Assembly (NCBI GenBank): GCA_009733575.1
Contig: ML769400.1
Location: forward strand, 186,001 to 250,000
Direction of reading: 5' to 3'
Length of the DNA: 64,000 bases
Source: Gymnopus androsaceus JB14
Lineage: Eukaryota > Basidiomycota > Agaricomycetes > Agaricales > Omphalotaceae
Part shown: positions 24,664 to 38,119 of the stretch, in pieces
Layout of the letters: each line of letters begins with the position of its first letter
Position numbering within the stretch: the first letter of the stretch is position 1
Made by a program: the position numbers and the translations under genes
The notes under the pieces: model-generated
The model's database searches: none
Seen by the model: the letters and a program-made list of their open reading frames with translations, nothing else
Told to the model about the DNA's origin: nothing

Positions 24664-27600
24664 ATGTCGGATGATGGTGTGGAATCTATAGTGGAACAGC
24701 GTATAGCTCAGTTGGCGTGAGTTTCATATAACTATATGCTTCTTCTTTTGTTGATAAATTACTACAGAGAAATCTCAGAAAAACGTAACGCGCTTCTTCG
24801 CCAAATGTACCATTTAATGCGGAAACGAACGAATGTCGGTGCTACATTAGCCATAGACGATCAGGACGAGGACGATCTGCATGTTTTTCTCAGCAAATAC
24901 GATCTACAGAATAAGTGTGTCACTCTATTATAATTTAAACTCCCTTATAATGTCGAAAACTAGTCCAGAAACGGGTTACATTGGCCATTTAACAGAGAAC
25001 GAGCTTTTCAGTCTTGTTTCTCCAGAGGAACCACTATCGTCACCACCTGCTCCCCGCTCATCAAGGGCTCCTTCCTCAGAATCAAGAGACATAGTTCGTC
25101 GAAGTTTTTCTCGTCCAGCGGAGACAGACATCACCAAGAGCGTCCGGACTACGCCTGATGGGCATTCCGACTCTGAAGACGAATTGGACATAATCAGAAA
25201 GTCTTCTCCTACCCCTGCGCAGTCGCCATCCAAGCCAAAGTCCAAGACTACGACTCCCGCACCAGAAATCGAGGTAGTTGACGGTCCATCACATGAGCCT
25301 ATTGGAGAAACTCCGGATGAAGTAGAGGAGCTTTCGACACACTCTGAGGACGCGCCGATTGTTGAGGCCTCAGCTGCATTAGACTTGCTACCAACGAAGG
25401 AAGTGGACGATGAAACCGCGGATATCATGGATGTCGATAAACCGGTCGTTGCGCCACCATCACCATCTTGCTCACCTCCACTGGTATCCGAAATTGCCGA
25501 ACCGTCCAATACGACCAGTCCTGCCTTTATAGAACGACCTCCGATAGCTCAAACACATGACATTCCTGGTGTCAGCATGGATATCGATGTGGAAGCGCCT
25601 CTCAAACTAGAACCCGATACTATGCAGGCCGCCACACTATCGTCTCCCGAAAATGCCGCTCCTATGGATATTTCACTACCAGCTTCATCTTGGACACGTT
25701 CTTTCACACCTCCCAAGGCTACTACATATTCCACCCCAGAGCTATTTATGAGTGGTTTGGCCTCCTCATCTTCCCCCGTGTTCATTCCTCTCCCTTCCTC
25801 TTCCCACCGCATAACTAGCAACTTTAACTTTTCTGCCGTATCTTTCGAGCCACCACCCGCACCTCCCGTTTCTCCTGCGCAACCCCGCCATCAATTGGAT
25901 CTCCGTTACACACTTCCGCCTCTGGATACTCTCCCCGCCGATTTCAAACCCAAACCCAAAAAGGCCAAGTTAAAGAAAAAGGAAAGGGAGAGAGAAAAGG
26001 CGGAAGGAAAGAAGGACAAAGATGGAAAAGATGGAAAGGATGACTGGGTTCCGTGGGGACTCAATCGATGGAATGCCACCATACGAACCAATCCTGTTTA
26101 CAAAAAAGTCGCAAAGGCTACAAAATGTTTGAGTACTCGAGATTGGGCTGTATGTAAACTTCTCTCGATTTGCTTTCGTGGCTAACAATGCCCTCCAGGT
26201 TGCAATGACTGAATTAAAGCTGATACGGGCTGTAGACCGCATTGAATTGTTGAAGTCAAACGGTCGCTGGAGTTTCCGGCAACCTAAGAAGCAGCGTGCG
26301 TCTGGAGGTGTAACCAAGACGCATTGGGATTATCTCATGGATGAGATGGTAAGTTATTCTTTACATATTGCTCGAATTTCCTGTCTGACTGTTCGATGCA
26401 AGAAATGGATGCGTACCGATTTCAGGGAAGAGCGTAAATGGAAAATGGCTCTTGCATATAATCTGTCTACGTCAGTCCTGGAATGGCATGCAGCCGGAAC
26501 TCCAGAGAAGAGATTGAAACGTGGAATCTGTGTCCATTGGAAGCCTCCACGACAGGCTGAGCCAAAGGACCAAATTATGCCGGATGCCGTTGACGTTGCT
26601 GACGATCCTATGGAACTCGAGAAAACTCCTCCGACAGAGACAGGCTCAACTAGACCCTCGTCCGCTCTACTAAATCTTGATTACGGTTCCGACGACGAGG
26701 ATGATGAAGATCAGGAGAAGGAAGTTGACGACGGACTTGATACGTCAAATATGGTCGAAGAGAGTCTCGCTAGTTTGGATCAGAATGGGGAGGGGGTAGG
26801 CTTCAAAGACTTGCAGCCCAAGACGGAGGAAATTGATGATGCATCCGCTCTTCAAACCGATACAATGGACGTCGACAGACCCGCCCCTGCAGATGGCGAG
26901 ACTGCAGCGCAGCTGAAAGACGGAGCTAGCCCAGAGCAAACGCTCAGTGGTCTCAAATCCACGTCTGAGGATCCCATGCTTGTTGGTACATCAACAGCCA
27001 CCTCGGTTTCCTCTGGCTCTTCGAAAAAGGGAACCAAAACCAGCCTGTACGCGCCTCTTCGCGAAAACATCGCACATTCCGAAGTCGAAAAATTGTTCCT
27101 CGACCTTGACGATTTCCGTATCACAAACGTCGATCCGTCTAATGATACCGTGACGGAGTCTCTCCTTCCACCATCGGACTTGTCTGAGATTTTCCCGGAT
27201 ATTCAAGCGTACGGGATGCTAGACGTCGCACCTCCTACTCTCTCCATTGATGGAAAGAAAAAGTCGGAAAAGAAATCTGGGGATGACATGAACAAAAGGA
27301 TCGATGAAGTGGCTCATAGTAAACTCTTTCCTTCCAACATGTTCATGCTGTCCAAGCCGACGTTGGTGGGGGCTTTGCAACCGTCTAAACACATGAGGAA
27401 TGGTAAATGGGTCGATCTAGACGCTACACCCATCTCTGTCGAGCATGAGGCCCCGCAACCAATTCGTCTACAAGACGAGTTTAATCACGGTATGCTGTTT
27501 CTCGTGTTTTGCAACCATCGTCTTATAGGTTTTTCCTCTAGGAATCTTTGAACACAAAATCGCCCCCATTTTAATCCAGACTCCTGCCCTTATACCTACG

Positions 27601-29237
27601 CAGCCTCCTCCGCAGACTTCCCCGGTCGCCAAGTTCAGAGAGCCTTCCAAACGCGTCGTAGACCATCTGTGGAGTGCCAGCGATGATTTACTACTAAAAT
27701 CACTCGCGGAAAAGTACCCAAACAATTGGACGCTGGTTGCTGAATGCTACAATGCATCCAGAGTCACCATCAAGTCTGATTGGCGTACATCTAAAGATTG
27801 TCAGGAGCGTTGGAAGGAACTATGGAGCCCAGCAGCGACGCAACGTCTACAGGAAGCCGAATCTACCACGGAAGGTACCCCGCCGCCTGCTCAGCCCAGT
27901 ACAACAGTAACAACAACAAGCGCCGTGGGTACCAGGGGCGTGAAGCGGCTTGCTAGCGCCAGTGTGAGCATGTCATCCACACCTACTATCTCCGGCTCTG
28001 GGAGTGAACCTAAGAAGCGACGGCGTCATGCGATGGTCCAAGATGCTGTCCGTAAATCCATCAAACGACGAAACGAAGCTACACAGAAAAATAGCGGTAA
28101 GATCCAAACTTGGCTGTCTAAATAGTAAAATTGATTAAATGTATTACCAGTACGAAAGTCTGCCGGTATGCACGAATCTCACAACGATTTCAACAATCTA
28201 GCCAAAATGTCTCCCGCCGAAGTCAGCCGTCGAAAGGCCGAGAGAGATTTACAACAGAATCATGATCTACAAGTGGCCAGAGCTCGAGCTCTAGCTGGGC
28301 CAAATGGAGCTCGAACGCCTGTACGTACTTTGCCTCGAATACTCTGCGCTCAATTTCCGAATTTTTTCTATTCACAGCAGCCAGTACCAGTAGCAACTCC
28401 TCCCACCAACGGGGTTCAGCGAGCATCAGTTTCGGGGGTTCCTGCACAGCCGGTCCCTCAGATTCGCAGTCAACAAGTCCCTATATCTCAACAGCAGCGA
28501 GCAGCTACTCCCCTGGTCTCAGGGACTTCGCGCATGTCACCCCAACAACAGCAACAACAACAGATGCTGGCACAGCAGGTTCGTGCTCATCAGCAGCAGC
28601 AGCCACAAAATGGTTCCCAAGTCCAGTCGCAGGCTCAAGCCCAAGCCATTGCCCTTTCGCATGCTTTAGCTCAGGCTCAGGCGGCGCAGGCTCATTCCCA
28701 TTCCTCAATAGAAGCCCAGGCCGCTGCTGCTCTACGAGGTAACCTGCAACAGGCGCTATCGCAGAACGGTGCGAACGGGAGCGCGCAACTATCGCCGCCG
28801 TATACTTCCCGTGACGCGACGTCCTCTCCGGCGCACGCTTCTCCGCCGCGTTCAGTGGCTACGCCTGCAAATGGCGCAGCCCACTCTCCACGACCAGCCT
28901 CAGCACAAGCTCAAACGCACCCGCAGGGCCAAGCCCAATCGCAGGGGGCTACCCAGCACGTCCAAGCCCAGCCAGTGGGGATGCTGCAGAATGGTCAGAT
29001 CGCAGCGATGAATATTCCCCAAGCTCGGAACGTCCAAGGACATTATTATCTGCCAAATGTTCCTGGTAACTACACATCTGAGCAGCTACAGAATGTGCTC
29101 CGAATACAAAGTATGGTGAGTACGATTATTGTATTCTTAATATTGGCAAAGGCTCAAGTGATTTAAAAAAATAGGTACAGGCGCATCAACATCAAGCCCA
29201 ACAACAAGCCCAACAGCAGCAGCAGCAGCAGCAATGA
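24664..29237 (+). CDS. VID21: VID21/EAF1, scaffold subunit of the NuA4 acetyltransferase
   Basis: Eaf1/Vid21 is the platform on which the NuA4 histone acetyltransferase assembles. An HSA-type region starts near residue 425 (DDWVPWGLNRWN, RDWAVAMTELKLIRAVDRIE, KWMRTDFREERKWKMALAYN). A SANT/Myb domain lies near 912-965 (HLWSASDDLLLKSLAEKYPN, WTLVAECYNASR, KDCQERWKELWSP). The N-terminus has a short helical region, then long Ser/Pro/acidic disorder. The C-terminus is a Gln/Ala-rich low-complexity tail with poly-Q runs. Nine exons total 4149 nt, exactly 1383 codons, with every phase consistent. Function follows from domain order; the low-complexity parts are not conserved evidence. Confidence 0.9.
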
Positions 29238-30067
29238 AAATGGATTGCTGTCGGTATGTTAGTTATATATCTACTCATCTTGTACATGCATCCATTGACC
29301 ATAATCAAATGAATCCTTGAGGCCAAATTTAAACCTGCTACTCTATGAGATGAGCAATCTTCCCGCTTTGTAGTTGTGATTTCGGTGAGACCCATAGGTA
29401 AACTCTATTAAAAGATAAGTGCGAGTTGTCGCGACTAAAATTATTCTATACTTACGCGACAGAATATGCTTGGTTACGCGTCTGAGAGTCGCAAACATTC
29501 CACTTTGCATGAGCTCAAAGTATACGTCTGTGTGATTCAAAACCCCGAGCTGTCCAACTTCAAACACATACCTGAAGATCAGCTTACGAGCTTCAAGGTG
29601 CTTTGTTTTGGGCTGTTTGAGGCAGGACGGATGAACGGAGAGCGGATTGTTCTCATCATTAGAAAAATCAAGAGTGATTGATGGTGACGAACTGGCGACG
29701 ACGAGCCGCCGGCAAGTAGCGCGAATAGCGCGATTTCAGAGGAGGTAGAATGGAGAACTGGGAGAGAAAAAAAGCGTAGAGCAAGTGGAAAGCTTGAAAC
29801 TATCAGCCAGAGTACAAGGAAGAGAGGAATCGCTGAAAAAAAGAGCAGAAATCTTTTCTTTCCATGTGGGATTATCGTCCGAAGAGCCTAGACTGGAGAT
29901 ACTATGGAAACTCAATAATGACCCTGATTGTAGTAGTACATCAGTTTCACGTCCAACATTCCTTTTCTTTCCCAAACCCATAGACCAGCGGTCATCTTTC
30001 CCTTTCCCTCCCTTTTTTCTTCTAGTCGTTGTTCTTGTTCTTGCGCCGGTCGTACATTCTTTTCGCA
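29238..30067. other. intergenic stretch before noxA
   Basis: Holds the VID21 3' region and the noxA promoter. The 80 bp before the noxA ATG are strongly CT-rich on the plus strand, typical of fungal promoters and 5' UTRs. No gene seen. Confidence 0.4.
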
Positions 30068-32344
30068 ATGGATTTTATGGATACCAAGAACCCAAATCCC
30101 AACTTCGCTGGCCACAATTTGGAGGACCATCCTGACTTGAAACCTTCAGGTGGTGCCCATCTCCAGCGCAACAAGACAGAACGCGTTCGTCTTCAGGGTC
30201 TGCAGAGGACTACCACTACTGGTAGCCTCAAAGCTCCCCTCCAGCCTGGCGCTCTCAGCCTTGGGCAAAGATGGAAGCTTTGGATGATCAATGAAGGTGG
30301 AAACCGAATGTTCTTTTTCGTCTTCATTCTCCTTCATTTGCTTGTCGGAGGACTCGGCATGGCCCATTATAGTTTCAAAGACAACTTGGTCAATGCCCGA
30401 CACATGCTTGGAGCCGGATTCAGTGCGTTATTCCCCGCATATTGTCTTCAAACACACTCATTTGTTTTGTAGCTATCGCTCGTGCCTCTGCCATGTTGTG
30501 TCACGTCGATGTAATCTTTATTCTCCTCCCAATCTGCCGAAACTTCATCTCTTTCATGCGTCGTACCTCGCTTGGTACAGTCATTCCTTTCGACAAGAAC
30601 ATCACCTTCCACATGGCTGTAGGATGGTCACTAACTACCTGGTCTCTTGTCCACACACTTGCCCACATCGTCAACGTCGTAAGACTTGCCATTCAGTCGG
30701 CAAACACAACCAAGCAGCGAGTTGTCAACTTTTTGCTCATCTGTGTGGAGGCAGGACCAGCCATCACTGGTTGGATTATGTGGGCCGCTCTTGGAACAAT
30801 GGTTTGGTACGCCCGTGAGCATAAGCGAAGACAACACTTTGAGAAGTTCTGGTACACTCACCACCTTTTCATCGTCTTCTTCATCAACTGGCAGCTCCAC
30901 GGAATGTTCTGTACGTTTTGTTTGACTTGTTTGCATATTGCTCAGTCCTGAATATTACCCAGGTATGATTCAACCTGACAGGCCTCCGTACTGCTCTTAC
31001 AACACCATCGGTGTCTTCTGGGTAAGTTCTCATTCTTGATTGTTCTTTATATAGATTCTGATTGTAAAGTTTAGCGTTACTGGCTCGTTGGCGGTGTGAT
31101 CTGGGTCGCCGAGCGTATTCTTCGTGAAGTTCGCTCCCGTCACCGTACCTACATCTCCAAGGTCATCCAGCACCCATCGAACGTCTTGGAAATCCAGATC
31201 AAAAAGGAAAAGACGACCGTCAGGGCTGGACAGTACATCTTCATCAACTGTCCCGAGATCTCCTACTTCCAGTGGCATCCGTTCACTCTTACCAGGTGGG
31301 TGATCTACATTTATATGCTCGGTGCTTTACTGAAGATTTGACAGCGCTCCGGAGGAAGATTACATTTCCGTACATATCCGTGTTGCAGGTGACTGGACGA
31401 CTGCGTTCTCCAAGTCTGTTGGAGCCGACTTTGGTAAGAAGGAAAAGGGTAAGTACTATTAGCTGGATTACGCAGGGGAAATCTTACTGAAAACCTTTGT
31501 AGGCGACGCCGGCGGAAGAGTTATCGGTACTGACTCTAACCCACCTTTGAATGTCACTCTTCCCCGAGTCATGGTTGACGGACCCTTCGGTAGTGCTAGT
31601 GAGGACTTCTTGAACTTTGAAGTTGTTCTTCTCGTTGGTGCTGGTATTGGTGTTACTCCATTTGCTTCGTGAGTCGTCGGTGTGCCGTTCGTTATCTGTC
31701 GCTAACATATGAATGCAGTATCCTAAAATCCATTTGGTACCGCATGAACAACTTTAACCACGGCAAGCCCACCAGACTGTCAAAGGCATGTGCTTCTGTA
31801 GTTCAGGCATACGCATCCAATGCTAACCAACGTATACAGGTCTACTTCACCTGGGTTATTCGTGACTTTGGTGCTGCGGAATGGTTCCACTCTCTGCTTC
31901 ACGCCATCGAGGAGCAAGACGTCCAGAACCGTATCGAAATCAACATCTACCTCACGGCCAAGATCAAGGACGATGACATGAACAACATTATCGTGTCCGA
32001 TGTCGGAGCGGAGAAGGACGCCATTACCTCTCTGCGGGCTCCAACGCACTTTGGACGACCCAACTGGGACAAGGTCTTCCCTAGCATTGCGGCGAAGCAC
32101 CCTGATACAGATTGCGGTGTGGTAAGTTTGGTATTGTTTCATAAGGGTAACAGTAAAAGATGACACTTTTTTCTCTAGTTCTTCTGTGGACCGAAAGTCT
32201 TGTCGCGCCAGCTTCACATTAGCTCGAACAAATACTCTGACCCCAACGGAACTCGCTTCTTCTTCGGCAAGGGTTCGTAACATTTTTCTTTTACCGTTCG
32301 CGATTTACTAACTGTTTTTTCTTCGTTGAATAGAGAACTTCTAG
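30068..32344 (+). CDS. noxA: NADPH oxidase A catalytic subunit (gp91phox homologue)
   Basis: NoxA makes superoxide across membranes and drives fungal sexual development and polarity with NoxR and Rac. The heme-coordinating membrane half carries [40 protein letters not shown] and [19 protein letters not shown]. The dehydrogenase half has [19 protein letters not shown] (FAD), [23 protein letters not shown] and FFCGPKVLS (NADPH), ending [11 protein letters not shown]. There is no EF-hand, so this is NoxA rather than NoxC. Ten exons sum to exactly 599 codons. The N-terminus before KLWMINEGG is about 75 residues of polar sequence. The intron at 31786-31839 starts with GC (AAG|GCATGT); using it gives the conserved [14 protein letters not shown] and keeps the frame, whereas the nearby GT does not. 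Confidence 0.95.
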
Positions 32345-33507
32345 ATGAAGCCCAGGCCCAAGTAACGAGCGCTTTTTTCGTCTATGTACTTATTATTATG
32401 TGGTTCTTTTATCCCTCTGCTCTGTCCAGTGCGGAATAGACTTTCTTTGAACAGAACCCTAGAACATATTGGAAAGGACTGTTTAGTTTACCTGTAATTT
32501 TTCGGCTGGAACTTTGGACGGCCCTGGTGGACGGGTGACTGCCGACAGTGACAGACAACGCTCAACGCTTGGGGATAGACAAGCCCGCGCCGCTGACAAC
32601 TTGCAGAGAGTCAGGGGCGAGAGTGAAGGAACAGCGTATTGGTTGTAGGGGACGGGATGCCGAACTCCAATACCCCACGGGGGAGCCCGTCGCGTGCAAC
32701 ATTGATCCTGAAAGACTCCTAAGCGTCTTGGTGTTCGCAAGAACCTAGGTTGAAACCGATCGTTTGGTTAAAATGAACGCCTCTCTTGCGCTCACTCTGC
32801 GCTTAGACGGCTTCAAGTGGGGTTTGTGGGCGCAAATAGTATGACCGACACGCTTTCTACACGGGCATCGTCTCCCTACCTACCATTCAGAAATAGATGC
32901 TGTATATGGATGGAATCATGGATGCGGGAGATATCGCACTATTCCACATATGTCAGGTGTTTGCATGTCTACATGAGATAGCTGGCTATAATTTCTGAAT
33001 GACGTAGATGGGGCGTTTTAAGCACAACCGTGGCCTGAGTGGCCTGAGTTTCTTTGTTGGGTTTGGTCTTGAATCGCTCCGGAGCTTGCGAGAAGGCGAA
33101 ATCGGCGAAATCGATACGAAGGACCCGGAACTGGCTGCCTGCAAAGATCGCGTGAAAAATATTACAGATTTTGCGGCTAGAGTTTGGTAAAACATTGAGA
33201 TAGAAATAACTTGAAATAAAAAAAACCCGAAAGATTCGAGATGAACACGAGAAGAATCAATTGATGCCGAGTCGTCTCACCTAAAATGGACAACAGATGC
33301 CGTGACACACTCAAAAAAGCGGATTGCCGGTCTGTCTAAAAGTTGATTCCCTACCCCGACCTCCCCCCTCATTTCCTCTCATCTAGTCTAGAGGCTCAGT
33401 AAAGTTTTTTCATCTTTATTCGCCATCTAATCACAGTATGTGTCCTATAATAAAAGCCTTCCTCGTGTTTGACATACACTTTCCCCTCTTTCTCCAGCTC
33501 TTTGGTC
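32345..33507. other. intergenic stretch between noxA and GH5
   Basis: Contains a GC-richer block (about 32480-32750) with open frames on both strands but no recognisable product. A probable 5' UTR intron of the GH5 gene lies at about 33437-33497 (GTATGTG to TCTCCAG). Confidence 0.4.
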
Positions 33508-36297
33508 ATGGCTCACCCAACTGGTCGTGATTACGACCCTCTCCCTTTAACGCACGACCAGTTACATACTGATACCTTATACAACGCGCCATCCCCCACG
33601 CATGATGATGATCCCTTTCGCTCTGAAGACATTGTACACGAATTCTCGCCCAGCGATGAGCCGGCTAGGCCTCGATTTATAGGTGCTGCTTTGTATAACG
33701 AAGGGACTCCGAGGATTCGAGATTCCTATGCTTCATCAAATGCCGATACTATAGGGCGAGGGTCCGAGTATGGCTCTTCCGTCTATGGCCTAAATGCAAC
33801 TTCGCTCTCTACTCCATACCATGATGATCCACACGACCCTCCAGGAGGCTTGTCTATGTCACCTTTGGGAAAATCTGCGGGAGGGAATAGATTTATGGAG
33901 GAGAAACGTGCCATGTATGCCTCGCCGAAATCCAAGCGGAAAGTGTGGCTTATTGCAGGAGCTGCCGGTGCCGCGGTCCTTGTTATCGTTGTCGTCGTTG
34001 GCGTCTATTTCGGCGTCGTAAAACCCCACAATAATGCTTCGACAGCATCAGGAGACACTGCTGCTGGAGCGAGCTCTAATTCAGGCGGTTCTTCTTCGTC
34101 AGGAAGTTCGGGTTCTTCAAAAAGCAATCTGGCAGTCTCAGGAGGAGATGGAAGCACAGTGACAATGGAGGATGGAACAACTTTCACCTACAACAATCCA
34201 TTTGGTGGAACATGGTATTGGGACGAAAATGACCCCTTCAACAACGCGGCTCAAGCGCAGTTGTGGTCGCCTGGCTTGAATGAGACCTTCAACTATGGTG
34301 TAGATAAGATCCGGGGGTGAGTTTTTTTTTTCTTGTAGTAACACTTCCTCTGACGATGGTGATGGTTTTAGAGTAAACTTGGGTGGTTGGTTGACGCTAG
34401 AGCCTGTGAGTCCTATTTGTCGGCTGCGCATCGATGAAATACCTAAATTTAATCCTTACAGTTTATGCGAGTACTTGCACGTCTTGACATCCTTCTCAAA
34501 GCTTACTTTTTTGTTATATCAGTGCGCCAGCTCTGTTTGAACCCTATGTCAATCTTTCAACACCAGCTATTGATGAGTGGACGCTCTCAGTAGCCATGAG
34601 GGCGGATACAGCCAACGGCGGCATAAATCAGATTGAGACACACTACCAAACCTTCATCACAGAGCAGGACTTTGCTCAGATCGCCGGCGCTGGTCTCAAC
34701 TATGTCCGCATTGCTCTTCCCTTCTGGGCTATTGAGACTCGGGGATCGGAACCATTCCTTTCCAAAGTTGCTTGGACGTGAGTCTCTATTCTTTGAAGCA
34801 TATCATTTCCTTACTTTTGTGTACAGTTACTTCCTCAAGGCAATCCAATGGGCGAGAAAGTACGGTCTCCGTATCAATCTCGACTATCATGCTCTTCCCG
34901 GTTCCCAAAACGGCTGGAATCACTCCGGCAAGCTTGGCGATATCAACATGCTTATGGGACCCATGGGTTTGGCAAACGCTCAACGCGCCTTGGACCACAT
35001 CCGTATCATTGCCGAGTTCATCTCTCAACCCGAATATAGTAGTGTCGTGACCATGTTTGGTATCACAAACGAACCAAGAGCCATTTTTATTGGAAACTCG
35101 CAGATCCAAGCATTGTAAGCGCATCCGTCTTTTTCTGGCTCAATCTAACAAAGATCTATCTAGCTACCTGCAAGCCTATGAGATTGTTCGCAAAGCTAGT
35201 GGTGTTGGTGCTGGTAAAGGACCCATTATATCATACCACGATGCGTTCTTGACTCAGGCCCAATGGGCCGGATTCCTTCCTGGTGCTGACCGTATTGCTC
35301 TCGACGATCATCCCTACCTTTGCTTCAACACTCAGTCGTCCGCTCCCATCAGCACCTATGCTACCACACCTTGTACAAGCTGGGGGCCCGGCGTCAATAC
35401 TTCCATGTCTGCTTTTGGACTGACTATGGCTGGGGAGTTTAGTAATGCGGTAACCGACTGTGGACTATGGGTTAACGGGGTGCGCCAGGGTATCCGTTAC
35501 GAAGGAACTTATGTTGCGGATCCATCATTCCAGTCCGTTGGATCTTGCGATGTATGGACGGATTGGCAGGCCTATGACCAATCTACAAAGGATGCTATAA
35601 AACAATATTCGATGGCTAGTATGGACGCCCTTCAAGTGAGCATGGTCATGTCCTCTTTTTTTCTCGTCTAAATGTAATTCCACAGAATTGGTTTTTCTGG
35701 ACTTGGAAAATTGGTTTGTGATTTCTAGACTCAGAGATTCCTTGTATTAAGTACTGCTCTTGATTAACAGGCAACTCCTCTGTATCCGGCGTAGTTGAAT
35801 CTCCTGCGTGGTCCTACCAACTCGGTTTGGAGCAAGGCTGGATGCCTACGGACCCTCGCACAGCATATGGTGTCTGTGGAAACACTAACCCATGGACCCC
35901 TCCTCTCGCTCCGAATCAACTTGGACAAGACAGTGCTGCGGCTGTTGCTGCAGCCGTGTCAGCGTCATATCCTTGGCCTCCGTCGACCATCAGCTTTGGT
36001 GGCAAACCTTCTCAGCTTCCTACCTACACGCCCACCGGAGCTATTCCAACCCTCGCCGCACCGACTTTCACCCAGTCTGGTGTCAAGCCTACCACTACCG
36101 TTAATCCTGGTAATGGATGGGAGAATGCTCAGGATACAGCGGGATTGATGGTCAATGTCGCGACGTGTAATTACTTGGACCCATGGGTGGGTACGACTGC
36201 CGCACCGCCATCGCCACTTTGCACTAGCGCTTCGAGGAAGCGGGAACCCGCATTGGAGTACAGGGAGCCAATGATCACAGCGATGCCGGTACTATGA
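33508..36297 (+). CDS. GH5 glucan exo-1,3-beta-glucosidase, type II membrane-anchored
   Basis: Resembles the fungal ExgD-type exo-1,3-beta-glucanases of the cell surface. It has a cytoplasmic tail of about 145 polar residues and one membrane segment near 145-170 (VWLIAGAAGAAVLVIVVVVG). A Ser/Gly stalk follows, then the GH5 domain with GVNLGGWLTLEPF, acid/base Glu in MFGITNEPRA and nucleophile Glu in MAGEFSNAV. Other markers are YHALPGSQNGWN and NWFFWTWKIG. Eight exons sum to exactly 806 codons (805 aa), but only if exon 3 is the 5-nt TTTAT at 34462-34466. That exon is followed by a GC-AG intron (34467-34522, donor GCGAGT) and restores LEPFIAPALFEPYV. It probably remodels beta-glucan in the wall, alongside the GH55 enzymes elsewhere in the window. 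Confidence 0.92.
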
Positions 36298-37185
36298 GCT
36301 TCTCTCCGTACCCTCTTTGTTCTGTGGATGAAGGTAATTCTGCTGTTGTTGTATCTGGTGTACGTTATGATCTGTTGTTGTTGCAACCTTCCCCCACCCA
36401 TTTAAGTCCCTAGTTTTTTTTCCCGTCGCACAATTTATTTGATCTCCGCATACTTACTTTGTTTTGTCGCTGCATGGACTATCGTATCGGTATCGGACTA
36501 AATTTCCATTTCATACAATACTACCCTTCTTGTTGAATAGGAAGCCTGGACGGCTTGTTAGGCTGCTGGTTTACTCTTTCTCTTTCTGTCGTTACTCTCG
36601 AATCCATTTCCCCCTTTGTTCTAGGCCCGATATCTATCGTATCGTATCGTATCGTACTATATATCCCTCCTAGGTCTAGCATAAATCTTGCTGCTACTAC
36701 GTTTTGGACACTGCATATACTTATTCCATTTCGTACTCGCTGTCCTTCGTTTAAAGTTTTTTTCTGTATCCTCTATGGTAGGATACTTACGAACACAACT
36801 TGATGATGGCCCTACGCCCAAAGCGCCCAATATTTATCGCTTTGGCCAGATTTAGATCGTCCAGTCGCCTGAAGGCTTGAAACGTTCACTATCTCTGCTT
36901 TGCATTTTGCTGACTGAGGAGGTCATTTGCTGATATCTTTTTGTCGCTACTTTCGCATCCATTAGACCTAATATCTATTCAAGTACCATATATCCCTCTT
37001 AGGTTTAGCACAAATGCTCCGCAGCTCGTATCACTATCCTTTTTTTTGAACATTTTTCCCCCGTGCCCTCTATGGTAGGACAATGATGAACACAGAAATG
37101 GTTGATGAAAGTCGTGCGCAAGTAGAGAGGTGTTAAATTTATGACAGAGTACGATATGAAACCGATGATAATGCTCTCCACTGCT
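36298..37185. repeat. diverged direct repeats downstream of GH5
   Basis: Two related blocks, about 36585-36790 and 36940-37100, share several stretches: TGTCG.TACT.TCG.ATCCAT, TATATCCCTC.TAGGT.TAGCA.AAAT, and TCTATGGTAGGA followed by GAACAC. A further stretch at about 36822-36855 (GCGCCCAATATTTATCGCTT) recurs in altered form at 37959-37990. A short TATCG tandem lies at 36637-36657. These look like decayed tandem copies of the 3' side of the small-gene unit that follows. Confidence 0.5.
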
Positions 37186-37497
37186 TCATTTCTTCCCCGA
37201 ATTCCTTTCCTCCTTAGCAGCATCAGCAATATTATCAGCATGAGTCTTGTTCTGCTCATAGAGAGCAGTATTATAGCGCTTTGCTGCGAGAGGAAGGTAA
37301 ATATAAGTCGTCGTAGAAGAAGATAAAGTTGAGATAAAGAATGAAATACGTACCTGCTCGAGTCCGATGCGATGGAGCTCGTGCTCTTTCTTGAGTGTGC
37401 TTCTTGCAATCCTAATAATTGAAGAGGCTGTATCAATGAGTCCGCAAATGGAAAGAAAAGATCTGACCTTGGTACCCTTTCCTTTGCCGAAAAACAT
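37186..37497 (-). CDS. small hydrophilic protein, member 1 of a local family
   Basis: Three exons: MFFGKGKGTK, a 58-nt middle exon, and a last exon reading AKRYNTALYEQNKTHADN, then IADAAKEERNSGKK. Spliced, the product is about 61 aa, charged and probably helical. In the predicted splice frame the middle exon is DCKKHTQERARAP, but a shifted frame (LKKEHELHRIGLEQ) looks more like the middle exon of member 3, so a frame lesion is possible. The last exon aligns with member 2 over L-x4-K-x2-A-x-NI-x-D-x-A. Function unknown. Confidence 0.4.
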   Translation of the reverse strand: MFFGKGKGTKVRSFLSICGLIDTASSIIRIARSTLKKEHELHRIGLEQVRISFFISTLSSSTTTYIYLPLAAKRYNTALYEQNKTHADNIADAAKEERNSGKK

Positions 37498-38119
37498 GAT
37501 TTCTCAAACAAGTAAATATTGGATTTCGAGGGAGTGTGATATTTAGAGAAGAATGAGTCGATTGTTTGATACTTATACTGGCTTCAAGGTTATTTGGTAT
37601 TTCTGAACGACCGTGACTCAAGGCAGGGTCGGGATTGCAGTTTTCTAGATGAATTTCTGAGCCCTTATGGATTTGAGGCGCTGCCATGTTAAAGTAACTC
37701 CAGATTTGAGGGTTATTGTCTAAGAATGGCTGCCTCCTCGAGCACCTGGAATCCGCCTTGTGGGCTTTAAGTATTATCCTTTTTCCCGGTTGGAATATTT
37801 ACTTTCTCAAATTTAACCAATCGATATGATGGTCGCACTCTGTGGTTTCGCAAGGTCAAATCTGACGAGACTACGCCTTATATCAGTAACGAATCCCTCC
37901 AAGTATGAGGTTGTCGAATGTCAGAAAATCGAAATATCCCACAACCAAGCTATATAGCGCCCAGTATTTGCCGCTTTGACCGAATTTAGCGCCCTATGGC
38001 GATCTCAGTTGAGAACTTGACGTTGTACGATATACAGCGAAACGGAGGATTAAATCATTCATGCTCGTGATCAGGATTTGCTTCACGTCTTCTTCATCCT
38101 TTTTCTCATTTTTTCTGTC
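37498..38119. other. stretch between small-family members 1 and 2
   Basis: Upstream region of member 1 and downstream region of member 2. Contains the second copy of the GCGCCCAGTATTTGCCGCTT element near 37960 noted in the repeat entry. No gene. Confidence 0.35.

Noticed and set aside
28505..28708. Antisense ORF over the poly-Gln region of VID21
   Set aside because: Complement of CAG-rich low-complexity coding sequence, not a gene.
31786..31792. Using the GT three bases downstream (GCAT|GTGC) as the noxA donor
   Set aside because: It breaks the frame before the conserved SKVYFTWV; the GC donor gives the exact conserved join.
32483..32748. Overlapping ORFs on both strands in a GC-rich block (85 and 66 codons)
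   Set aside because: Mutual antisense frames in GC-rich DNA, no domains, no splice signals; most likely chance.
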